Shown: positions 1-9,797, counted from the first letter of the stretch. The stretch: DNA of 64,000 nt from M269 sp964640795 (GCA_964640795.1 CAZXIN010000009.1:1-64000), one strand, 5' to 3'. Numbers and translations: made by a program. The notes: generated by a model from the sequence alone, not told the origin.

Positions 1-1529
1 ATTGCTTGATCGGCATCAATGTTATTGAGCGATCGAGATGCATGAAAATATGCACCCGTATCGACTTGCGTCATAATGAAATTGATGGCCGGATTTGTTA
101 CATCGTACTCACTTCTAAAAAGACGTGCTGACAAATCTCCAGAGCTATCACGCTGAGCAACAGTATTTGCAGTACTTGCCGTACTTTTATTGATATTTGC
201 ATTGATTGATATTGTTCGATTAGCAGAGCCATCGAAGCTAGTCCCAGCGGTTCCAGTTACATCACCTGATAAAGTAGCGGTTATCGTTCTAGCGGTTACT
301 AAAGATGGCGCTTTACCATCATTTCGGCCTGTGCCGCCTCTTAAAACAGCTAATACGCCACTCGTAACCAAACTAGCTGAGTGTGGGGCGGGATTAAATT
401 CTGAAGGTAGACCGACGATATCAGTACTGTTAAATGTAGGTCGAAATGTAGTCGGCAGTGCGCCAACATCTGCTGCGTTAAGCGATACGGCTCCTTGCAT
501 GCCATTGACGCTACTCACACTCTCCGTGTTATCGACTTTAAACCATGTGTTATCGATATTATTAAAAACGATATTGTCATTAACGCCATAGTCAATGCCA
601 TCTATGACACCCGCTGTTGTAATTTTATAAAATGCCGTGCCATCAGAGGGGTTGGGGGGATTAATACCCAAACTTGCATCAAACTCGCCAGCAAAAAACA
701 TCCCGCCAGATACCGCTTGTACCGCCTGTTGAGCAGCTATCGCAAATTGCTGAGTCGCATCCCTAAAGCCCTGTGTGTCGTTTCTAAGCACTGCTGTGGC
801 ATTTCTTTGTGCAACTGCAAGCGCCACTTGTTGTTGCGCTAAAACAACCTCTTCTACTGCTTCTAAAACAGATTGTGCCGCATTAAAGGCTGCTGTGTCA
901 GCATCATCGACTAGCCCTTGCGTTTGTAATCGTATGGCGTCTGTTTCTTCTCGAACTGATATAGTTGCTTGTCTTTCCTCAGTAGCTTTGCTTGCTTGTT
1001 GACCCGCTAGCACAGCTTGCTGAGAAGCCGTTAATGCTGACGCCGCAGATTGACTAGCAGAGTCGGCCGATTGCTGTGCAATGAGCGGTGCATTATTAAT
1101 GAGGGCTAAGTTATCGCTAATCTCGTTAGATGCTTGGCTGACATCAAACAAAATTTGCGGAAGCGTGTTAACTCTTGTTGTACCCGATGCACTTTCTATA
1201 TCGACAGCGCCGAGCTGTGTTAAAAAGAAATCAAGTTGTCCAAATATGTTGCTAGCAAACACGTTTGAGTCTCTGATGTCATCAGCAAGTGCTCGTAACT
1301 CAACTACACTGGGGGCTACCCTCGCTTCAACTGATGAAGATGTTATGGGGGCATTTTCATTCAATGTAATTTGATTATCATTTATCGCTTGTATCGCAAA
1401 AGGTCGCGAAACAGTATCAAAGAATACGTAATCACCTACAACAAAACGGCTGACATCGACACCGTTAGTAACAGTGGCGATGTTGCTCGTTGCGCTGACG
1501 TTTAGAATAACTGCTGTGAGTTGGCTCAT
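1..1529 (-). CDS. Phage tail fibre protein (partial, runs off the left edge)
   Basis: The open frame starts at an ATG (1527-1529) that overlaps the TGA of the upstream tip protein in an ATGA arrangement, so the two are translationally coupled. About 509 residues are visible with no stop. The N-terminal 120 residues are globular. They are followed by a long Ala/Gln-rich segment likely to form coiled coil (about residues 150-270), then the fibre motif VNGMQGAVSLNAADVGALP near residue 341 and a GVLAVLRGGTG motif, both typical of trimeric tail fibres. Role inferred: host receptor binding at the tail tip. The C-terminal receptor-binding part and any chaperone are outside the window. Confidence 0.85.
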   Translation of the reverse strand, partial: MSQLTAVILNVSATSNIATVTNGVDVSRFVVGDYVFFDTVSRPFAIQAINDNQITLNENAPITSSSVEARVAPSVVELRALADDIRDSNVFASNIFGQLDFFLTQLGAVDIESASGTTRVNTLPQILFDVSQASNEISDNLALINNAPLIAQQSADSASQSAASALTASQQAVLAGQQASKATEERQATISVREETDAIRLQTQGLVDDADTAAFNAAQSVLEAVEEVVLAQQQVALAVAQRNATAVLRNDTQGFRDATQQFAIAAQQAVQAVSGGMFFAGEFDASLGINPPNPSDGTAFYKITTAGVIDGIDYGVNDNIVFNNIDNTWFKVDNTESVSSVNGMQGAVSLNAADVGALPTTFRPTFNSTDIVGLPSEFNPAPHSASLVTSGVLAVLRGGTGRNDGKAPSLVTARTITATLSGDVTGTAGTSFDGSANRTISINANINKSTASTANTVAQRDSSGDLSARLFRSEYDVTNPAINFIMTQVDTGAYFHASRSLNNIDADQA

Positions 1530-4500
1530 AGTATCGATGCACCTTGTTTGTAGACTTTTATTTCAAGATTTTGAGCATGACAAATTGCGTTTCCAGCCTC
1601 GACTGGCTCCGCAAGAACAAAGTAAGTTCGTTCAGTGTTAGCAGCTAACGTGTCATGAAGTGGACGTGTAACAAGCTGAGAAGTCTCTTGATAAGAGTTT
1701 TCAATAAAGCCATCGTGTATAAAACTGCCAGAGCGCATTGATAACCTGAACGACATTAGCCCGCCAGTACCAATTTCAATAAAAATATTCGGAACAGTCA
1801 CTACGCGAGTGAACGGCGCTGCAGTCACTGTAAATGAGACTAATTCTCTCGCATCACTTTCAGCTCTCCAAGATTGCGCTGTTGTTCGCTTGATACGCGC
1901 ATCGATAACATCACCTTCTATGTTATTCGCCTGAAGCGTCGCATTAACAGTTACTTTATTTGTCTGAGAATCAATGGCAAAAAGCTGAATATTGTTATGA
2001 ACAAATAAGAATTGCTCCGCATCAAATATAATTTGGCTTTGTGTCGGCGTCGCACCCAATCGAATCGCCGCTGCATTGCCGTTTGCTTGAACAGAGAGTA
2101 TTGCCAACGCTCTTAGCTGATTAAGCTCAGTATCTAAATCAGTAGCTAATGACAAGCTCGCGCTCGCTTCTTGCTCAGTGTCTGACACTCTTGATTGCAA
2201 GCTGATTAATGCACTTGCATTGCCGTTGCCTGTAGTTCTGGCTTCTTGAGCAATTGCTGTTGTCGCACTCAAGCCTGCTTCCAGATTTCTAACATCATTT
2301 CTGATGAATGTTAATGAGCTTTGATTAAGCCCCGTCGCGATATCAGCTTGTTGAGCAAGTCTAAATGATGCTTCAAGGCCGCGCGAGGGGTCTTGAATTT
2401 CTGCAACAACCGCATCTAACGCACTGGCGTTATTATTCGCATCTGTTTCAACGAGCGTAATTCTATCAACTGATGCACTGATATCATTAGCTTGATTATT
2501 GACTTGCACAGTCACTAATTGAAGCGCTTGAGCGTTGCCATTCGTGTTTGATTCAACAAGGCTTATTCGCTCAATAGATGCGTCTAGACGTTCAGTCTCA
2601 TTCCTTGCATTTAAGTTAACTTGCTCAAGCGCCACTGCTTGACCTTCAATAGTCGTGAACGCTTCGTTGATACGCGTAAAAGAAGCAAATAAACCTTGCT
2701 CTTCGTCATTAACGCTAAGCTCAAGCGCATCGATAGACTCTTGTGTGCGCTCGTTACGTGCAACTTGCCGCGCTTGTTCAACTCGTGCATTCGTGCGCGC
2801 TATCGAATCTCTAATGACATCGGTAAATAACGCATCGATGTCGTCGCGAATATCCGTTGTATCAATCTCTGCTATCACATCACCAAACAAAACGTCAGCG
2901 TCTATTTGTTCGGCTGCAATGCCCTTTGCTACCGCTGTCACTCTAACCCACTGAGCGCTGCCGGACTCTGTTACAAGTCGATAGAAAATGAAATAAGGCA
3001 CACCGTCTTTAAGACCTGTTAAGTTAAACGATTTTCCAATAAGTTTTGCGATAAACAGGTTTAAGCTATCTGCGTCTGGGTTAAGCGCTGGGTTGTCTGT
3101 GTACACCAACTCATATTCTTGATTGATTGCAGGCGGTGCCGGTGGCGTCACAATAACAATGCCTGGCTCAATAATAATTGATGCGTTAGCTGTTGGCGTT
3201 TGCTCTTGCGTGATATCTGTGTTGATACAGCGCTCTTCGCTCAATTGAATGCGGCCTACGGCTCTTACACAAATTGTGTAGTTATCGATAGGTAAGTGGC
3301 TGATATCAGCACGCGTTAAACTGGCGCTGAATGAACGAAACAAACTATTGTTAGCTAACCTGATATCAATCTGATAACGAAATACTGACGCAGGGACAGG
3401 ATGGCTCCATGTGATAACGCCTTGCCTGAAACTATCATTTGGTGTTTCAAAATAAGCTAAGTTTTCCACGGCTTCCACGATACCGATATCACGCAAGGTG
3501 GTATTCGGTGTTAAATCGGTTTCGCTGGGCCGAAAGTCATCAGGATAAAGCAGGGGACTGTCTTCTTCGAGTGTCACTTCTGTCATGCGGCTTCTGACAT
3601 TCACGCGATAGTCATCAACGATGAACTCACGCGTAATATTGCTTTCAGCATCGACATAACGAATAACGCTGCCGGGCGTGATATCTAAACGAATGTGTCG
3701 AAGCATGGCGCTTGTCACAAAGCCTGCGGCGTTTCGCTCTAAATATAAATTGCCGAGGCGCTGCGCCGTTGTACTTGATTGTGTCATCGGCAAACGAAGC
3801 GGATGCTCAAGTGGCACGCCGTCTTTATCAAGTAATCGTTGGCTAGCAACAACAGGCGCATCAGTGACTTGGTATTTCAAATTCGGCTCGACATACTGAC
3901 AGCGCACAGTATTGCACCGTTCTCGCTCCGGGCGATGCGGCTGGTATTCGGGCTGCTCGGCAAAATCGGCTGGCGTTACAGTGACAACAGCAGGGCCTAA
4001 GTACATTGCAGGCTTAACAAAAATACGCCCATTTGGCCGATAGATTTTAGCGCCCATCGAGGACATCAGTGTCCGAAGTCCCTCACCAATTCTCAGTGCA
4101 TTGTTTAAGACACCATTACAGGTAAATCGGGTTTCTGTTTGTGTGCTGCCGTTCGTGTCTTCATATTCTGCTTGCTCATCACAGTAATTGGCCGTAAGCG
4201 CGACAAAGTCCCACGGTATACGGCGATGAGGTATTGGCATGTAGCCGTGATATCTAATGTAATCGTATGTGCATAGCTGCGGATTATTGCTGTACGTCCA
4301 TGTGCTTTCATCATCTGCTCGATGTGAGCCACTGCCACCAATAGTGCTATCAAGACGGGGGTCGTAAACGCGTTTACCCTTGACCCTGAATTTAATCTCA
4401 TTGACGCCATTCGGGAATAGCTCTTCGTCGATGCGAACTTGCAAGTAAACGTTTGTTAAACCAAAACCGACATGCTGAGCTGTCCAGCCTTCGATATACC

Positions 4501-4915
4501 GCTGTGCAGTTTCGTTACCCGTGGTTTGCTCACCAAGGTGAGGTTCTAAGGTCACGGCGTCACCGAGCTCTTGCGGTGTCCGACCTTCGATTTCATAAAG
4601 CTCGACGGACTCACACGGATGCCCGGCAATATGTATAGCCATAACATGATGCGGGTCGCCGTTTATATCTGGGTTGCTATAACCAATCAATTGCCCGCCG
4701 ACCACATTCTCACCGTAGATAATGCGGCGAGGCTGGTTTGATGATGTCGTGAAGTTCTGCTCAGCAACGGGGTCGACACTGTCTAAATCAAAATCGGGTG
4801 TGAGTGCTTTAGTTAGGGCAATCGTACCCACGCCAATCGCGACAGCAGCCAAAACACTTGCGCCCGCCGCAACGGCTGCAGCGCCAGCAGCGACAGCGAC
4901 AACGACCGGCGGCAT
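1526..4915 (-). CDS. Tail tip attachment protein, lambda J-like
   Basis: This 1129-residue protein follows the NlpC-like gene directly and precedes the fibre, the place of gpJ in siphovirus tails. The N-terminus has an Ala/Val-rich hydrophobic stretch (residues 1-35), common in this family. The middle resembles the J/tail-hub fold, and a fibronectin-like region lies near residues 480-680. Residues about 700-960 are a repetitive coiled coil with NGNA-type repeats, and the C-terminus resembles DUF1983 (FDAEQFLFVHN, then NNIEGDVIDARI). Expected role: central tip of a long non-contractile tail and host specificity. The family assignment is by composition and order, not by search. Confidence 0.88.
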   Translation of the reverse strand: MPPVVVAVAAGAAAVAAGASVLAAVAIGVGTIALTKALTPDFDLDSVDPVAEQNFTTSSNQPRRIIYGENVVGGQLIGYSNPDINGDPHHVMAIHIAGHPCESVELYEIEGRTPQELGDAVTLEPHLGEQTTGNETAQRYIEGWTAQHVGFGLTNVYLQVRIDEELFPNGVNEIKFRVKGKRVYDPRLDSTIGGSGSHRADDESTWTYSNNPQLCTYDYIRYHGYMPIPHRRIPWDFVALTANYCDEQAEYEDTNGSTQTETRFTCNGVLNNALRIGEGLRTLMSSMGAKIYRPNGRIFVKPAMYLGPAVVTVTPADFAEQPEYQPHRPERERCNTVRCQYVEPNLKYQVTDAPVVASQRLLDKDGVPLEHPLRLPMTQSSTTAQRLGNLYLERNAAGFVTSAMLRHIRLDITPGSVIRYVDAESNITREFIVDDYRVNVRSRMTEVTLEEDSPLLYPDDFRPSETDLTPNTTLRDIGIVEAVENLAYFETPNDSFRQGVITWSHPVPASVFRYQIDIRLANNSLFRSFSASLTRADISHLPIDNYTICVRAVGRIQLSEERCINTDITQEQTPTANASIIIEPGIVIVTPPAPPAINQEYELVYTDNPALNPDADSLNLFIAKLIGKSFNLTGLKDGVPYFIFYRLVTESGSAQWVRVTAVAKGIAAEQIDADVLFGDVIAEIDTTDIRDDIDALFTDVIRDSIARTNARVEQARQVARNERTQESIDALELSVNDEEQGLFASFTRINEAFTTIEGQAVALEQVNLNARNETERLDASIERISLVESNTNGNAQALQLVTVQVNNQANDISASVDRITLVETDANNNASALDAVVAEIQDPSRGLEASFRLAQQADIATGLNQSSLTFIRNDVRNLEAGLSATTAIAQEARTTGNGNASALISLQSRVSDTEQEASASLSLATDLDTELNQLRALAILSVQANGNAAAIRLGATPTQSQIIFDAEQFLFVHNNIQLFAIDSQTNKVTVNATLQANNIEGDVIDARIKRTTAQSWRAESDARELVSFTVTAAPFTRVVTVPNIFIEIGTGGLMSFRLSMRSGSFIHDGFIENSYQETSQLVTRPLHDTLAANTERTYFVLAEPVEAGNAICHAQNLEIKVYKQGASIL

Positions 4916-5349
4916 TAGATTTGCTCCTTGGATTCAATATAGTCGCGCACTTTCCAGCAACCCTTGATTGCTGATAATGGCATGCGGACTAGACCGTTTT
5001 CGCCAGTACAAAATACGCCAGCACCGGTGACAACACCGACGGCATCACCAAGGGTTGTGTCCAATAAAACAAGGTCTGTTTGACTGGCGTTTAAACGCGG
5101 TTTAACCGGTCCGAAATAATGGCTAAAGGTCGACTCAATATCACCGTGACCGACCTTTTTTAAGGCTTTTTGTGCGCCTTTGGCTGTTGAATATCGTTCA
5201 CGAAACGCAAAGCCTGGGTCGACACCAGTCATCGCCTTGACACAGTCGCAGGCAAAAAGGCAGCAATCCCATCGCCCCCAGTCAAAGGGCTTGTGCATAT
5301 TCTCTGTAATAAATGTGGCCAACTTTTTCGTGGCATCTATTGTCATCAT
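4915..5349 (-). CDS. NlpC/P60-like tail protein (DUF6950 type)
   Basis: This 144-residue protein contains FDWGRWDCCLFACDCV near residues 19-34. That matches the catalytic-Cys segment of small phage NlpC/P60-like proteins (W-G-x-x-D-C). LGDAVGVVTGAGVF follows, in the place where the family's second strand lies. Such proteins sit between the distal tail proteins and the tip protein, like lambda gpK, and probably cut or bind peptidoglycan during DNA entry. Its stop overlaps the start of the tip gene. The usual catalytic His is not obvious, so activity is uncertain. Two ATGs stand at the start; the first is used here. Confidence 0.75.
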   Translation of the reverse strand: MMTIDATKKLATFITENMHKPFDWGRWDCCLFACDCVKAMTGVDPGFAFRERYSTAKGAQKALKKVGHGDIESTFSHYFGPVKPRLNASQTDLVLLDTTLGDAVGVVTGAGVFCTGENGLVRMPLSAIKGCWKVRDYIESKEQI

Positions 5350-5352
5350 TAT

Positions 5353-6003
5353 TTATGGCTCCACCGAAGGCTCATTGCGCCTGCCTCGGCCACGTCCTGC
5401 GCCGCCGATGGCTGCGCGATTGTTTTTTGAGGGCAGGGTATGTAACGGACTGCCTGCAATGACTTCTGTCAAATCAAAAATGCGGTCTCCTGGATGCAAG
5501 TGTTGCTGCGCGTTATCTGTGGTTCGCGCGTTGTTCGGTGGTTGTGACCAACGCTCGAACCAGTCGCTACAAGTGATATTGATTTGATATGGAATGTTCT
5601 TAGCGATATCGCCACGGCGCAGTGAGCCTTTTGCGACATTGCCGTCGAAAATGTAAGGTATTTCTTCAACAATGATGCGCTTATCGTTAAGCGCGGCAAG
5701 GTGTACGGACACCTCACGGCCTTCCGGACTTTCATTCAGTATTGTGTTGACTAATGTCGGGTCAGTAAATCGTATTGATAAACTCAATTGATTAGGACTG
5801 TTTCCGGACGCTTCATCTATTTCGCTGATACCGCCAAACTCACCCACACCCAAATACGTTTGACCTTGAAAAACTCTGTCACCTAATCCTGAGTGGGCAA
5901 GCACACGGCCCGATGGCCAGTCTAAGTCGATAAAAGCAATAACCGCTGTTTCATCACGTAATAAAATATCTGAAGCGCCGGCGCTTATACCTCTATCTAT
6001 CAT
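5353..6003 (-). CDS. Minor tail protein, DUF2163-like
   Basis: A 216-residue protein of the distal tail block, overlapping its upstream neighbour by 4 nt. The C-terminal part (NAQQHLHPGDRIFDLTEVI) resembles the segment seen at the end of DUF2163-like tail hub proteins, with an Asn/Gln-rich run followed by HPGD. The final 20 residues are Arg/Gly-rich and look disordered. By position (between the tape measure/distal tail gene and the NlpC-like gene) it likely corresponds to lambda gpL-type tip assembly proteins. The function is inferred from order and one motif. Confidence 0.68.
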   Translation of the reverse strand: MIDRGISAGASDILLRDETAVIAFIDLDWPSGRVLAHSGLGDRVFQGQTYLGVGEFGGISEIDEASGNSPNQLSLSIRFTDPTLVNTILNESPEGREVSVHLAALNDKRIIVEEIPYIFDGNVAKGSLRRGDIAKNIPYQINITCSDWFERWSQPPNNARTTDNAQQHLHPGDRIFDLTEVIAGSPLHTLPSKNNRAAIGGAGRGRGRRNEPSVEP

Positions 6004-6620
6004 GGGATAGCCTCCATAAAATCAAGAGTGACATCACGATAAAGGCGTCTATCACCTGACAGTTGTTCGATTTGAGAAGGCTCGGCCCAGCGGCAGATTG
6101 CATGCAATCCTGCGGGGTCTACAACAATAGGTTGGCCATTGTTAAGTGGCTGGCGAATTTCGTTTGCCAGCTGCAGCGTGGCTTTTTTTGCAGTGTTTGT
6201 TTGTGCATCTGCGACGAGTTCAAACAGTTGATCGCCGCACACAAACCTGTCGCCCGCCAGAAATGTTTCGCCCGGAGAGTTCGCAACAATGTTTAGCTCT
6301 AACCCGTATTGATTGTTACCGTCGACCTGAGCCAGTCCAGATAACGTACCTCGCGGTGATTTATAAGTTGTATCGCTAAGACGCGTTTTATTCATGTGCC
6401 CGCGCAAGCGATGCAAGAAGGCACGAAGTGTGAGTGCAGAGGCTCTATCAAGCTTGCGGAACTCATATTGTACGCGCCAGTATTCGCCCGGATTTTCTGT
6501 GATTGTTTGTGTGTTGTTTAGCCGGCTAATATTCATTTCTGAGTTCGGCATAATCGTAAAGCGGCAGCGTGTTGGTGAAAACGCTCTGTTAAATACTGGA
6601 AAGTCGAACACTTGCGCCAT
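6000..6620 (-). CDS. Distal tail protein (conserved, B3/D3112-type)
   Basis: This 206-residue protein lies directly downstream of the tape measure gene, overlapping it by one base, and starts with MAQVFDFPVFNRAFSPTRC. Small proteins of this size in this slot of transposable siphophages form the distal tail/hub ring next to the tape measure. It has no signal peptide or membrane segment. No enzyme motif is visible. The assignment rests on synteny: tube, chaperones, tape measure, this gene, DUF2163-like, NlpC-like, J-like. Confidence 0.62.
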   Translation of the reverse strand: MAQVFDFPVFNRAFSPTRCRFTIMPNSEMNISRLNNTQTITENPGEYWRVQYEFRKLDRASALTLRAFLHRLRGHMNKTRLSDTTYKSPRGTLSGLAQVDGNNQYGLELNIVANSPGETFLAGDRFVCGDQLFELVADAQTNTAKKATLQLANEIRQPLNNGQPIVVDPAGLHAICRWAEPSQIEQLSGDRRLYRDVTLDFMEAIP

Positions 6621-8977
6621 TACGCAGCCCTCCCGCCAAAGTTTCGAGCAATGGGGCCGTTATTGGCAAAGTCTTGCATCAGCTGTTGACGCTGCTCTCT
6701 TTGCGACATCATGACGCGCTCCTCTATCATTTTTTCGACGCCAGGCGTTGCGTTAGGTGCTTCAATGTTTGTCGTCATATTAATAATGACAGGGCGAGCA
6801 CCGCTCGCGCCGCTGCCGTTTCTCTCTGTCGTGTTTTCGACCACTTTTTCAAAGTTTTCGCGTTGCTTGGGATTGAGCACCATTTCATCTTTACGCAGCG
6901 TATAAGTTCCTTCATTAGCTGCTTCAACGCGCCTCAGACCATCGTGGGCTTGGCCTTGGTATTGGACACCTTTGATATTCGCAAGAAGGCTTGTGCCTGT
7001 GGTTGTTGCTGTGGCGATGGCGGGTATATTGGCAGGGAAAGGCAAGGCAAACGCATTACTGATAGCTGTCGATAAGTTAAGTACACCCTGTGCAATCGCA
7101 AAGCCTTTTTGTACCGCGAACATGACTTTAAAGGCTTTTGATTGCTCACCGCCAAATGTTCTTGCAAGTCCAGCGAGTGCACCGAAGATTTGACTTGAGC
7201 TATTAACTATTAAGTTAGTGCGCGCAGCATTAAAAGCGGCGAGTCTGTCTAAATACTGCTGGTTTGAAGCTTCGGATAATGCAATCGCTTCATCTTCTGT
7301 GACTTTCTCTTGAATGAGTGCATTATTGATAAGCTCTTGGCGTCTTAATAAATGCGTTTGTAATAGCTCTTCACGACTGAGTAATGAATCACGTAGCTTC
7401 TGCAGCTGTGAGTCACTGACATCGTTACCCGTGCTTTGCCCCTCATCTGTCGGCGCGGCAATAGGCACAACATTAAAATTATCGTCATTTGCTGCGTTTT
7501 TCCCTTGGCCTTTGACCGTGGCCAACGCTTGTGCCGCAGCGATTTGTTTGTTGAAACTCTCTAGCGCTGTGTCACGCTCTTTAAGAATATCTTCAATACT
7601 TGATAGGCGGGCGTTTCGTGAGATTTCAACTTGTTTCTGAGCATTGACTAAGAAGCTGTCAGTCATGCCAGTGGCTATTTCATCGGCTTTGGCTATGGCG
7701 CTGGCAGCATCAAATGTATCACCGTCCCAAAAAGCCATAATGTCGGCCAGCTCTTTTCCGTAAATACCGGCTTTTTGCACCATCTTTTCAAGCTCGACAA
7801 CGACAACTTGCGCAAAAGCGGTGCCGTACTCACGCCCCACATCAATTAATGATGCAAATTCAACGACCAAAATTTGGATCATTGCGCGCACATTTTGTGG
7901 GAAATTAATTAACGCGTTTTTGAGAAAATCAAGTGTCGCGCTTATCTCATTACCGAAGTTGTCACGAATGGCTACAGTGACGCGATTAATCGCTGTGACG
8001 ATATCATCGCCCCATGCTTGCCATGCGATTTTTGTCGCTTCCAGATAAGCCACCATCTGTCCACTGGCAATGAAATCATTAAGCGTTCCAAAATTATCGG
8101 CAACATTCAGCAAACCGTGGGCCAGCGCAGCACTAGCGCCTGTTGCTTCGTTAAAACTACCTATCATTGATTTGACATTGTTCTCAAGCACTGTGCTTGC
8201 TTGTCCGATAGTTGCCGATGTCTTTGCAAACTCTGCATCAATCACGCTTGATTGATTAACTAGCGCACGAACAAGCAATTCTGATGTGAGCTGGCCCTGA
8301 GCGGCCATTTCGCGAAGCTCTCCCGTTGTTTTGCCCGTTTCATCAGCAAGCGCTTGCATTAATCTTGGAGATTGCTCTGCAACGGAGTTGAATTCATCGC
8401 CTCTAAATGTGCCTGATGCTAATGCTTGTGAGAGCTGTCTTGTTGAGCCTGCCGCTTCTTGTGCCGAGGCACCTGATATCACATAGGATTGATTGATAGC
8501 ACGGGTAACACCAAGCAACTGACCTTGACTAATGCTCAGCTCTTTAGTTGCACGTGATAATCTTGCGTAAAGTTCACCAGTGGCTGTTAAGTCAGCGCGA
8601 GTGTTGTTGGCTAGCGCAAGTAATCGAGTCTGCGTTTTATTGAGTTCTTCTGTGTTATTTGTGACAAGCTTCAATTGATTGCGTAAGTTTGTCATCTCAT
8701 CGCTGTAACGGATGAGCTGCTTAATTCCAAGGGCTGCAATAATTGCTGAGAACCCGCCAGACACCAGTCGCTGAACAGATAACGTCGAACGAAGACGAGC
8801 AGTGAGGTTGCCACTTGCCGCCGACATCGCTGCCATGTTTCTGCTGGTGCCTTGAGCCGCTCTCCCAGCTTTTTCGGTTGAGCTGGCAAAGCGAATAACT
8901 TGACCTTCGGTTGTTTTTAACTCACCGATGAGGCCGCGACTATCCGCTTTTAATTGAATGCCAACTACGTTATTCAC
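6620..8977 (-). CDS. Tail tape measure protein
   Basis: This 785-residue protein has the classic tape-measure N-terminal domain at about residues 75-270, including ISGASAQEAAGSTRQLSQAL and GTFRGDEFNSVAEQSPRLMQ. Extended helices and hydrophobic segments follow (about residues 590-660). It sets tail length and sits inside the tail tube. At roughly 0.15 nm per residue its length would predict a tail slightly over 110 nm, in the range of long flexible tails. It follows the G/GT chaperone genes, which are needed to keep this protein soluble. The C-terminus is Met/Gln-rich. Confidence 0.92.
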   Translation of the reverse strand: MNNVVGIQLKADSRGLIGELKTTEGQVIRFASSTEKAGRAAQGTSRNMAAMSAASGNLTARLRSTLSVQRLVSGGFSAIIAALGIKQLIRYSDEMTNLRNQLKLVTNNTEELNKTQTRLLALANNTRADLTATGELYARLSRATKELSISQGQLLGVTRAINQSYVISGASAQEAAGSTRQLSQALASGTFRGDEFNSVAEQSPRLMQALADETGKTTGELREMAAQGQLTSELLVRALVNQSSVIDAEFAKTSATIGQASTVLENNVKSMIGSFNEATGASAALAHGLLNVADNFGTLNDFIASGQMVAYLEATKIAWQAWGDDIVTAINRVTVAIRDNFGNEISATLDFLKNALINFPQNVRAMIQILVVEFASLIDVGREYGTAFAQVVVVELEKMVQKAGIYGKELADIMAFWDGDTFDAASAIAKADEIATGMTDSFLVNAQKQVEISRNARLSSIEDILKERDTALESFNKQIAAAQALATVKGQGKNAANDDNFNVVPIAAPTDEGQSTGNDVSDSQLQKLRDSLLSREELLQTHLLRRQELINNALIQEKVTEDEAIALSEASNQQYLDRLAAFNAARTNLIVNSSSQIFGALAGLARTFGGEQSKAFKVMFAVQKGFAIAQGVLNLSTAISNAFALPFPANIPAIATATTTGTSLLANIKGVQYQGQAHDGLRRVEAANEGTYTLRKDEMVLNPKQRENFEKVVENTTERNGSGASGARPVIINMTTNIEAPNATPGVEKMIEERVMMSQREQRQQLMQDFANNGPIARNFGGRAA

Positions 8978-8990
8978 GTTTAAACCCTGT

Positions 8991-9281
8991 TTAACCTTTT
9001 TCTAATCGTTTGTTGAGTGCGTTTGCTGCAGCACGGCCAATAATTCTTAGGCCTTTGTAATGTTGTTTTTTAATCTTTCGCCCGGCCATGCTTGCGTCTG
9101 CATATATGGCGTTCACGTCAAGCCCTAAGCACACCGGGCCGTCAAAGCGAAACAAATCATCAACGGATAAAAACCACTCAACGACGGGCCAATTTTCATC
9201 AAGAACTTCACAGTCGTCATCTGGCCTAAGTTGCGACATTTGCTTATCAATTTGCTCATCAGTGGCTCCCAGCTCGCGCAT
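8991..9281 (-). CDS. Tail assembly chaperone downstream frame (DUF1799-like, GT partner)
   Basis: As a separate frame this reads 96 residues from an ATG (MRELGATDEQIDKQ), but the same frame is open upstream to 9356 with no stop (LERVGAFWATGPQTTQ and onward). It joins the preceding gene through a -1 slippery heptamer at 9356-9362. The probable main product is therefore a 230-residue G-T fusion, with this part as the T domain. By analogy with lambda gpG/gpGT it would bind tail tube subunits and recruit them to the tape measure. Independent initiation at 9281 cannot be excluded; no strong ribosome binding site is seen there. Confidence 0.75.
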   Translation of the reverse strand: MRELGATDEQIDKQMSQLRPDDDCEVLDENWPVVEWFLSVDDLFRFDGPVCLGLDVNAIYADASMAGRKIKKQHYKGLRIIGRAAANALNKRLEKG

Positions 9282-9289
9282 TTGCGCTG

Positions 9290-9682
9290 CTAGTTCCTCC
9301 GTCTCTTTTTGCGTTGTTTGCGGGCCGGTTGCCCAGAAGGCGCCGACCCTTTCGAGTTTTTTGACGCTATCCCCGCAGCAGCTGCGTGATAAGCGTTTAT
9401 TAGGCCGACGCGAATAAATGGCTCGCTTTTAATGAGCATGGCTTTGTTGTACTCGTTAAATTCAAGCGGCTGACCGTCTTCGCCTTGCAAGTCATCGCCA
9501 AAACCGACAACTACACGCATGAGAAATTTGATATCGCTGTTAAAAAGCGCGTCGTATTCGTGTTGTTGTAATATCTCGAAAACGACTGAGAATTCGCCCT
9601 CAATGGTATTGCCGCCATCGGTTGGAATATCGATTTTTACAGGCCATAAAACGGTTCTTTTTTTTGTCAGTACAAATGCCAT
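9290..9682 (-). CDS. Tail assembly chaperone (G-like)
   Basis: A 130-residue protein starting MAFVLTKKRTVLWPVKIDIP, typical of small tail chaperones that follow the tube gene and precede the tape measure in siphophages. It ends with a basic tail (RKQRKKRRRN). The A AAA AAC heptamer lies at codons 107-109, before this basic end. A -1 shift there would replace the last 21 residues with the downstream 121-residue domain. The unshifted product should dominate, as with lambda gpG. No signal peptide or membrane segment is present. Confidence 0.82.
   Translation of the reverse strand: MAFVLTKKRTVLWPVKIDIPTDGGNTIEGEFSVVFEILQQHEYDALFNSDIKFLMRVVVGFGDDLQGEDGQPLEFNEYNKAMLIKSEPFIRVGLINAYHAAAAGIASKNSKGSAPSGQPARKQRKKRRRN
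9356..9362 (-). other. Programmed -1 frameshift site (A AAA AAC) between tail chaperones
   Basis: On the minus strand the heptamer reads A AAA AAC in phase with the upstream gene (TCA AAA AAC). Slipping back one base continues as CTC GAA AGG GTC GGC, which is exactly the frame of the downstream DUF1799-like domain, and that frame is open all the way. A X-XXY-YYZ site in this gene pair is the established arrangement for G/GT tail chaperones. The downstream sequence is G+C-rich (GGGTCGGCGCC) and may add a stimulatory structure. Confidence 0.85.
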
Positions 9683-9797
9683 ATCTTTACCTTCTTAACT
9701 GTTTAACGGTGTCCCAAAAGGGAGAAACGTCCTTGTCAAAATCGCGCTCTCCTGCGCTTTTGGGTTGGCCATTGGCTAATTGGCCTAGAGGTATTCG
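9683..9797. other. Intergenic gap between tail tube and chaperone genes
   Basis: A 115-bp gap with no gene. It holds an inverted repeat, CCCAAAAG at 9714-9721 and CTTTTGGG at about 9758-9765, with a further GGAGA/TCTCC pairing inside it. This could fold into a long stem in the leader between the tube gene and the chaperone gene and might limit read-through or processing, so that tube protein is made in excess. Confidence 0.4.

Noticed and set aside
190..1374. Several plus-strand frames under the tail fibre gene
   Set aside because: They are antisense shadows of the minus-strand fibre gene, which runs open across the whole interval and has clear fibre motifs.
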